From Myxococcales bacterium (lineage in GTDB: Bacteria > Myxococcota > Polyangia > HGW-17 > SLPX01): DNA of 11,410 nt. This document shows positions 7,118-11,410 of the stretch, one piece after another. Positions within the stretch are counted from its first letter, which is position 1. Each line of letters starts with the position of its first letter. The translations under genes were made by a program, and so were the position numbers. The stretch is from assembly GCA_007131745.1 (NCBI GenBank), contig SLPX01000215.1, positions 1-11,410 on the forward strand, written 5' to 3'. The notes beneath the pieces were generated by a model. The model made no database searches. It was not told the origin of the DNA and worked only from the letters and a program-made list of their open reading frames with translations.

Positions 7118-8446
7118 ATGCTTATCAGCAAACACAAAAAAACCCTGTTCTTATTGTTGTTAATCGTTGCGATTTCCGGGGTTTCTTTTTCGAGTGTCCA
7201 CGCACGCAACGTCGACCCTCAAAGATTGACCCCGGTGGTCAAGGCCGTTCGTAAAGTCAGCCCGGCAGTCATCAACATTTACACGAAAAAAGAAATCGCC
7301 CCCAACCCTTTCCATACGGGCGATGCTGAAGAGGAAGACGATTCCCTGTTCTACCAGAGACGCCAACAAAACGTGCAATCCCTCGGTTCCGGGGTCATCA
7401 TAGATCCGAAAGGCTATGCAGTAACCAATGAACACGTCGTGACAAAAGCCACCCAGATTTACGTACAACTCTCCGACAACAGAACCTTTTCTGCAAAAAT
7501 CATCGGAGCCGACCGGAGATTCGATCTCGCTGTTTTGAAAATAAACACAAAAGAAAAACTGCCCTCCGCAACCATGGGAAAGTCATCGGACCTTATGCCC
7601 GGCGAAACCGTGATCGCCATTGGAAACCCTTTCGGCCTCTCGCACACAGTTTCCACCGGCGTAATCTCTGCATTGAACCGGCGGCTGAAGATAAGAAACC
7701 AAATTTATGAAGACTTTATCCAGACCGATACTTCCATAAACCCGGGAAACTCCGGTGGACCTCTCCTCAACATAAACGGAGAATTGATTGGAATCACGAC
7801 GGCTATTCACAGAAGCGGAAGGGGAATAGGGTTCGCGGCTCCAATCGACAGGGTAAAAGAAGCTACTAACGACCTTTTGCGCTACGGCCGTGTACGGGGG
7901 GGCTGGCTGGGCATCAACGTGAGTCCCTACCGCGGACCGGGGGTCTACGTGACATCGGTGGCTGAAAACGGGCCGGCTTACAAGGCCGGAATAAAGGAGG
8001 GGGATGTAATACTCGGCGTGAGAAACACCAGGATCAACACCAGCCAGGATTTTACATCGGCCCTGTCCAGAATGATTCCCAATGAAAGAGTGGATTTCAC
8101 TCTCAGCCGCGGCCGCGTTCGAGTGAGGGTGGGAGTCTATACCCCCGAAGTAGCGTGGGAGCAATTCCAGCTTCATTTGGGCATACGAGTGGACAATGCA
8201 TCGAAACACGCCTCAAGGATGAAACTGGAGACCAAACAAGGAGTAGTGCTGACCTGGGTGCAGCAAGAGGGAAACGCACACCGCGTTGGATTGCGTCCTG
8301 GAGACATCATTCACGACATCAACGGCACCCGGACGACCAACATGGCCCTGCTCTACAAACTCACCGCCAAGCTGAGGCCCGGCAACACCATGGTCATGAT
8401 CGTACAAAGAGGATCCAGGTATTACAGGCTGACAATACAACTTTGA
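7118..8446 (+). CDS. HtrA/Deg-family serine protease with two PDZ domains
   Basis: The product is 442 residues, close to the length of DegQ/DegP. It starts at an ATG with GGAG six bases upstream. The N-terminus has a Sec signal peptide (KHKK, then a hydrophobic stretch of about 15 residues, with cleavage likely after VHA at residue 29), so the enzyme should act in the periplasm. The chymotrypsin-fold protease domain carries the full S1C triad: H106 in TNEHVVTKA, D136 in RRFDLAVLKI and S212 in NPGNSGGPLL. A flexible, acidic LA-loop-like segment lies near residues 65-85. Two PDZ domains follow: about 263-345, beginning GGWLGINV with GIKEGDVILGV, and about 350-440, with GLRPGDIIHDING. Known family members degrade or refold misfolded envelope proteins and are allosterically activated through the PDZ domains. 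It is transcribed alone and converges on the acyl-CoA dehydrogenase. All catalytic residues are present, so it is probably active. I cannot assign DegP versus DegQ. Confidence 0.95.
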   Translation: MLISKHKKTLFLLLLIVAISGVSFSSVHARNVDPQRLTPVVKAVRKVSPAVINIYTKKEIAPNPFHTGDAEEEDDSLFYQRRQQNVQSLGSGVIIDPKGYAVTNEHVVTKATQIYVQLSDNRTFSAKIIGADRRFDLAVLKINTKEKLPSATMGKSSDLMPGETVIAIGNPFGLSHTVSTGVISALNRRLKIRNQIYEDFIQTDTSINPGNSGGPLLNINGELIGITTAIHRSGRGIGFAAPIDRVKEATNDLLRYGRVRGGWLGINVSPYRGPGVYVTSVAENGPAYKAGIKEGDVILGVRNTRINTSQDFTSALSRMIPNERVDFTLSRGRVRVRVGVYTPEVAWEQFQLHLGIRVDNASKHASRMKLETKQGVVLTWVQQEGNAHRVGLRPGDIIHDINGTRTTNMALLYKLTAKLRPGNTMVMIVQRGSRYYRLTIQL

Positions 8447-8458
8447 ACCGTCCCGCAG

Positions 8459-8506
8459 ACATCCGGAAATCCGGACATTCGGACATCCGGACATCCGGAC
8501 ATTCGG
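8459..8506. repeat. Six tandem copies of an 8-bp unit, consensus ACATCCGG
   Basis: The units in order are ACATCCGG, AAATCCGG, ACATTCGG, ACATCCGG, ACATCCGG and ACATTCGG, without gaps. The array lies just after the protease stop codon and before the convergent acyl-CoA dehydrogenase stop codon. It is bracketed by an inverted repeat, GTCCCG (8450-8455) and CGGGAC (8515-8520). An 8-bp period is not a multiple of three, and the array is non-coding on both strands. Confidence 0.9.
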
Positions 8507-8535
8507 AAAAATCCCGGGACAACCAATCGCCTCGG

Positions 8536-9699
8536 CTACTCCTGGATCCTGCGGGAAATGACTATTCGCTGGATTTCCGACGTTCCCTCGCCGATTTCCA
8601 AAAGCTTGGCATCGCGATAGAAACGCTCCACGTGATACTCGCGCATCAATCCATACCCGCCATGTATCTGGACCGCCTCGTTTGAAACTTCCCTGGCAAG
8701 CTCAGAGCAATAAAGCTTCGACATGGCGGCGAGTTTTTCATAACCACGGCCGTTTTCCTTCAACCAGCATGCTTTGTACAGCATGTTTCGGGCCGCCTCT
8801 ATTTTCATCGCCATGTCTGCGAGCTTGAATGCAACCGCCTGAAAACTCTTGATTGGTTTTCCGAATTGTTTCCTGTCGTTTGAATATGCAAGCGCGGCCT
8901 CGTATGCACCCTGCGCGCATCCCAGCCCCATGGCAGCGATGGAAAGCCTGCCACCATCAAGGGTGGAAAGCATTTGATGAAACCCTTCCCCCCTTTTTCC
9001 AAGAAGGTTTTCCTCAGGTACAACGCAATCGTCGAAATAGAGTTCCCCGGTGTTGGACGCGCGCCACATCATCTTGCCGTGCATCGCCACGGCGCTGAAT
9101 CCCTCCGTCCCGGTGGGAACAAGAATACACGAATACTCTTTTCTTCCGTCAGGTGACTTTCCGGTCACTGCCTGCACGATGTTTACATTCGTAAGGGGAT
9201 TCGCCGCATTTGTAATAAATATTTTCGACCCGTTTATCACCCACTTCCCATCTTTCAACTCGGCCTGCGTCTTGGTTCCCCCGGCATCGCTCCCCGCGTT
9301 GGGTTCGGTGAGGCCGAAACCCGACAACCTGAACTCATCCGCTTCCATTGAACAAAGACTGGGAAGGTATTCCTCTTTCTGCTTTTCATTGCCGAAATAA
9401 TAAATCGGCCCGATTCCAAGGGAGTTGCCCGCCGCCACGGTGGATGCATGCGAACCATCCACCCTTGCCATCTCCTCCACCGCTATGATGTAAGATACGT
9501 AACCCATGTCGGAACCCCCATAATCCTCCGACACAAACATGCCGAAAAGTCCAATCTCGGCCATCTTCTTTGTCAACTCCACGGAAAACTCCTCTTTTTC
9601 ATCCAATTCCAGAGCTTTCGGAGCGATCTCGTTTTCTGCAAAATCCCGAATTGTCTTTCTTAATATCTGCTGTTCCTCGGACAAATCATAGTTGAGCAC
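8536..9699 (-). CDS. Acyl-CoA dehydrogenase (FAD-dependent)
   Basis: This is a 387-residue protein of normal family length. It oxidises an acyl-CoA thioester to the trans-2-enoyl-CoA and passes electrons to ETF. Both family signatures are present: FGLTEPNAGSD (128-138) and the C-terminal QIHGGYGLMREY (344-355) through RDAKLLEIGEGTSEIQR. Glu371 in EGTSE is in the position of the catalytic base of medium- and short-chain enzymes. The middle domain contains DGGRLSIAAMGLG and DRKQFGKPI, typical of the butyryl/short-branched-chain group, so short-chain or branched-chain acyl-CoA is my guess for substrate. The start is GTG at 9699, with AGAGG 6 bases upstream. It is single, with no enoyl-CoA hydratase or ETF gene adjacent, and it is divergent from a MerR-type regulator. 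No residue essential to catalysis is missing. Confidence 0.95.
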   Translation of the reverse strand: MLNYDLSEEQQILRKTIRDFAENEIAPKALELDEKEEFSVELTKKMAEIGLFGMFVSEDYGGSDMGYVSYIIAVEEMARVDGSHASTVAAGNSLGIGPIYYFGNEKQKEEYLPSLCSMEADEFRLSGFGLTEPNAGSDAGGTKTQAELKDGKWVINGSKIFITNAANPLTNVNIVQAVTGKSPDGRKEYSCILVPTGTEGFSAVAMHGKMMWRASNTGELYFDDCVVPEENLLGKRGEGFHQMLSTLDGGRLSIAAMGLGCAQGAYEAALAYSNDRKQFGKPIKSFQAVAFKLADMAMKIEAARNMLYKACWLKENGRGYEKLAAMSKLYCSELAREVSNEAVQIHGGYGLMREYHVERFYRDAKLLEIGEGTSEIQRIVISRRIQE

Positions 9700-9764
9700 G
9701 GCCTACCTCTTTTCCTTTGTGATTCAGAACATTTAACCCGGCACAACCCCCACCGAACGGGAAC

Positions 9765-9774
9765 TGACCGGTCA
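9765..9774. promoter_or_regulatory. Perfect 10-bp palindrome TGACCGGTCA, candidate operator
   Basis: It lies 66-75 bases upstream of the acyl-CoA dehydrogenase start codon, which would place it in the leader just downstream of that gene's proposed start of transcription. Palindromes of this kind are used by several repressor families; which protein binds it cannot be read from the sequence. Confidence 0.35.
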
Positions 9775-9793
9775 TCAAACAACAAGTGAGGGC

Positions 9794-9822
9794 ACACTAT
9801 CAAAAACCCGTATACGGGTCAA
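9794..9822 (-). promoter_or_regulatory. Possible promoter for the acyl-CoA dehydrogenase
   Basis: On the minus strand TTGACC (9822-9817) is followed after 17 bases by TAGTGT (9799-9794), or after 15 bases by the better-matched GATAGT. The -35 box is good but the -10 is weak, as expected if an activator is needed. The ACCCGTATACGGGT palindrome sits between the two boxes. Confidence 0.3.
9806..9819. promoter_or_regulatory. Perfect 14-bp palindrome ACCCGTATACGGGT, candidate regulator site
   Basis: This even-length palindrome is uninterrupted and overlaps the -35 box and spacer of the proposed acyl-CoA dehydrogenase promoter. MerR-family activators bind dyads in the -35/-10 spacer, so the divergently encoded regulator is the natural candidate to bind it. 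That link is inference. Confidence 0.45.
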
Positions 9823-9880
9823 CCGATCCGACCATATCCACGGTTCGCTTGCAAATGGGGTCGATAGTCACACCAACAAC

Positions 9881-9909
9881 TTTCAATCCTTTGTGTGATG
9901 TGATATAGA
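9881..9909 (+). promoter_or_regulatory. Possible extended -10 promoter for the MerR-type gene
   Basis: TGATATAGA (9901-9909) has the TG-n extension and a -10 of TATAGA. TTTCAA (9881-9886) lies 17 bases upstream as a weak -35. An alternative is TTGACA (9926-9931) with TATACT (9955-9960), but its 23-base spacer is too long for a normal promoter. Confidence 0.35.
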
Positions 9910-9925
9910 GTAGGCTTCGAACAAG

Positions 9926-9950
9926 TTGACAACCTTCTGATAGGTGTCAA
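9926..9950. promoter_or_regulatory. Dyad TTGACA-N13-TGTCAA upstream of the MerR-type gene
   Basis: Perfect 6-bp inverted arms are separated by 13 bases, 48-72 bases before the chosen start codon. The size fits a dimeric HTH regulator, so autoregulation of the MerR-type gene is plausible. Confidence 0.4.
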
Positions 9951-9997
9951 ACCATATACTAATTCCTTATGGTCTTTCGACGAGTCAAGCAAGCAAG

Positions 9998-10750
9998 ATG
10001 ACAACAACCAAGCTGGTGAAAATTTCAGAACTTGCAGACCTGGCGGGTGTCCCGGTTCCCACGATAAAACACTATATCAAAGAGGGACTGCTCCCCGAGC
10101 CCGCCAAGCGTACAAGCCGGAACATGGCCTACTACAACACGAACCTGGTCAACCGATTGAAAGCGATAAAGATCCTGCAACAAAGCAGGTTTCTTCCTTT
10201 GAAAGTAATCAAGGAAATCCTGCAACCCCCTCCCAGCGCCACACTTCGCGAAGACCTGGACGATGATACCAGGCGCCGCCTCGGTACGGTGGGTCCACTC
10301 CTGGCCGCTGCACAACAAGGTTCATGGCAGACAGCAAGGGGACGCGCAAAGCAAATGACCCACAGTGAAATACTCAACAGGCTTGACATCGATGATACCG
10401 ATCTGAAAGAACTGTCCCGTCTCAAGCTTGTCAATCCGGCGCAAAACGAAAGCGGAGAACCAATCTACTCGGGTAACGACCTCCTCTTGTTGTCCACAAT
10501 TCACGAAACCAGGCGCGCAGGCATGGGCATGCTTTTTCCCATGTCCATCCTTGAAACCTATTGTGCCGCTATAAGAACTCTGGTCCGGGTTGAAATTGAG
10601 CTTTTTCGCTCGGGCGTACTCGAAAACCCATTGCCGCCCGACATTTCATTGAAAGAGGTTGTCGACAAAGCCTCCAGGCTTGGAGAGCAACTGGTTCTGG
10701 TCTTGCGACAAAGAATCTTGGTCGAGGAACTGAGTTCCACTTCGGAATAA
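9998..10750 (+). CDS. MerR-type transcriptional regulator with a second HTH-like segment
   Basis: The product is 250 residues. Residues 7-75 form a classic MerR winged helix: VKISELADLAGVPVPTIKHY, then the EGLLPEP turn, AYYNTNLVNRLKAIKILQ and a long helix. A second region (about 119-178: MTHSEILNRLDIDDTDLKEL, LKLVNP, EPIYSGNDLLLLSTI, TRRAGM) repeats the same order of elements, as in a duplicated, more divergent MerR domain. The C-terminus is helical with no cysteine cluster, so a metal sensor is unlikely. I chose the ATG at 9998 because homology begins at once. A GTG at 9944 in frame would add 18 residues without resemblance to the family. Neither start has a clear ribosome binding site. It is divergent from the acyl-CoA dehydrogenase and probably regulates it, in the way the MerR-family LiuR regulates branched-chain acyl-CoA genes; its effector is unknown. 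Confidence 0.85.
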   Translation: MTTTKLVKISELADLAGVPVPTIKHYIKEGLLPEPAKRTSRNMAYYNTNLVNRLKAIKILQQSRFLPLKVIKEILQPPPSATLREDLDDDTRRRLGTVGPLLAAAQQGSWQTARGRAKQMTHSEILNRLDIDDTDLKELSRLKLVNPAQNESGEPIYSGNDLLLLSTIHETRRAGMGMLFPMSILETYCAAIRTLVRVEIELFRSGVLENPLPPDISLKEVVDKASRLGEQLVLVLRQRILVEELSSTSE

Positions 10751-10894
10751 GGGCTTTGTCCGCTTCCTTTCATTAGTCTTCGCCTTTTTGCTTCGCTTTT
10801 TCCTCTTTTTCATTGACAAGCATCTCTACTTTTTCCAGCCTTCCTGCAACTAAATAGCCCAGGTTGAATTTGGCCATCAGAAAGGAATAGGACA
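10751..10894 (+). other. Intergenic leader of the cysteine-repeat lipoprotein, with pyrimidine-rich tract
   Basis: From about 10758 to 10812 the plus strand is almost entirely T and C, with short quasi-repeats of CTTCGC and TTTTT. A TTGACA (10813-10818) follows, but no good -10 lies 16-19 bases after it. I find no hairpin terminator for the MerR-type gene here. Confidence 0.4.
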
Positions 10895-11410
10895 ATGAAT
10901 AGTAATACGAAGCTTGCCCCCTTCGCCTTGTTGAGCTTGACGCTCGCAACGTCTGTTTGGCTTACAATTACATCTTGTGGTTCAAGCTCTTCTCCTTCGG
11001 TTGTTGAGTGTAACGAAGGATTGGTGAACTGCAATGATGTGTGCGTGGATCTTCAAAACAATGTATACAACTGTGGAGAATGCGGTCATGAGTGTAAAGA
11101 TGGTGAGGTCTGCAGCCAGGGAACCTGTGAGCTTTTCTGTCCGGCGGGGAGAGATGTCTGTTTGGATGTCTGCGTGAACCTGCAAAACGACCGGAACAAT
11201 TGCGGAGAATGTGGAATCTCCTGTGAGCTTGGTGAAGTATGCTCTGATGGTAACTGCAGCTTGTCATGCCAGCATGACTTGGTTAATTGCGAAGGAATGT
11301 GCGTCAATATTCAGAATGACAGGATGCACTGCGGCTCCTGTGGCAATGAATGCGAACCGGGTTACGTATGTGACGGTTCGGGCGAATGCGCTCTTTCCTG
11401 CCAGGCCGAA
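10895..11410 (+). CDS. Cysteine-repeat (Stig1-like) lipoprotein, C-terminus outside window
   Basis: A start at ATG 10895, with AAAGGA 8 bases upstream, gives 172 codons that remain open at the right edge. The N-terminus is a lipoprotein signal: MNSNTK, a hydrophobic stretch and the lipobox ITSC with Cys28 as the lipidated residue, followed by a Gly/Ser-rich linker. From about residue 39 there are three complete 43-44 residue repeats and the start of a fourth. Each has the pattern C-x6-C-x3-C-V-(D/N)-(L/I)-Q-N-(N/D)-x3-C-G-x-C-G-x2-C, then gevC-x-(D/Q)-G-x-C. This resembles Stig1-type modules common in myxobacterial surface proteins. The many cysteines probably form disulfides outside the cytoplasm, so a surface adhesion or matrix role is likely but not shown. 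It is separated from the MerR-type gene by 144 bp. The full length and any further domains cannot be seen. Confidence 0.85.
   Translation, partial: MNSNTKLAPFALLSLTLATSVWLTITSCGSSSSPSVVECNEGLVNCNDVCVDLQNNVYNCGECGHECKDGEVCSQGTCELFCPAGRDVCLDVCVNLQNDRNNCGECGISCELGEVCSDGNCSLSCQHDLVNCEGMCVNIQNDRMHCGSCGNECEPGYVCDGSGECALSCQAE

Noticed and set aside
8459..8506. Possible CRISPR array
   Set aside because: The units are 8 bp with no spacers, and no cas gene is present.
8155..8685. 176-residue plus-strand frame across the end of the protease gene and the 8-bp repeats
   Set aside because: It is an out-of-frame overlap with the second PDZ domain and its composition is that of shifted coding sequence plus repeat translation.
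10646..10813. Minus-strand 55-codon frame with a very Lys/Arg-rich start (MKKRKKRSKK...)
   Set aside because: The basic start simply translates the complement of the pyrimidine-rich tract, and the rest is antisense to the MerR-type gene.
10810..11307. Minus-strand frames of 67-99 residues opposite the cysteine-repeat gene
   Set aside because: The plus-strand frame shows a lipobox and regular repeats over its whole length; the antisense frames are shadows.

Overview
The window looks like chromosomal DNA of a moderate-GC (roughly 50%) deltaproteobacterial or Myxococcota-type bacterium. The hints are a very large soluble TPR protein, an HtrA-type periplasmic protease with signal peptide, an acyl-CoA dehydrogenase beside a MerR-type regulator, and a lipoprotein built from Stig1-like cysteine repeats, a combination I associate with myxobacteria and relatives. 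The taxonomic placement is inference. I see no rRNA, tRNA, transposase, phage gene or CRISPR array.

Layout. (1) 1-1556, minus strand: a TerB-like protein followed by an FAD-binding oxidase of the alkylglycerone-phosphate-synthase/GlcD type. The oxidase is open to the left edge, so its C-terminus lies outside the window. (2) 1557-2004: a divergent intergenic region with a good sigma70-type promoter facing each way. (3) 2005-6219, plus strand: a 1404-residue TPR protein. It has thirteen about 72-residue repeats, each marked by a Trp or Tyr, and a C-terminal domain that resembles an M48 metallopeptidase with its HExxH motif lost. (4) 6223-6833, minus strand: a Trm112-family zinc-ribbon protein followed by a stand-alone receiver domain whose phospho-acceptor Asp is a Glu. 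This pair converges on the TPR gene, with a hairpin at the junction. (5) 7118-8446, plus strand: an HtrA/Deg serine protease with two PDZ domains. (6) 8459-8506: an array of 8-bp tandem repeats between convergent genes. (7) 8536-9699, minus strand: an acyl-CoA dehydrogenase. (8) 9700-9997: a divergent control region carrying three dyads. (9) 9998-10750, plus strand: a MerR-type regulator with what looks like a second MerR-like HTH. (10) 10895 to the right edge, plus strand: a cysteine-repeat lipoprotein, truncated by the window.

The genes do not form one pathway. The most coherent functional pair is the divergent acyl-CoA dehydrogenase and MerR-type regulator, which suggests local control of acyl-CoA oxidation. 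The Trm112-like and receiver genes are probably co-transcribed, as are the TerB-like and FAD-oxidase genes. The observations most worth following are the TPR protein with a pseudo-peptidase-like end, the phosphomimetic receiver, the double-HTH regulator and the palindromes in the acyl-CoA dehydrogenase/MerR intergenic region.
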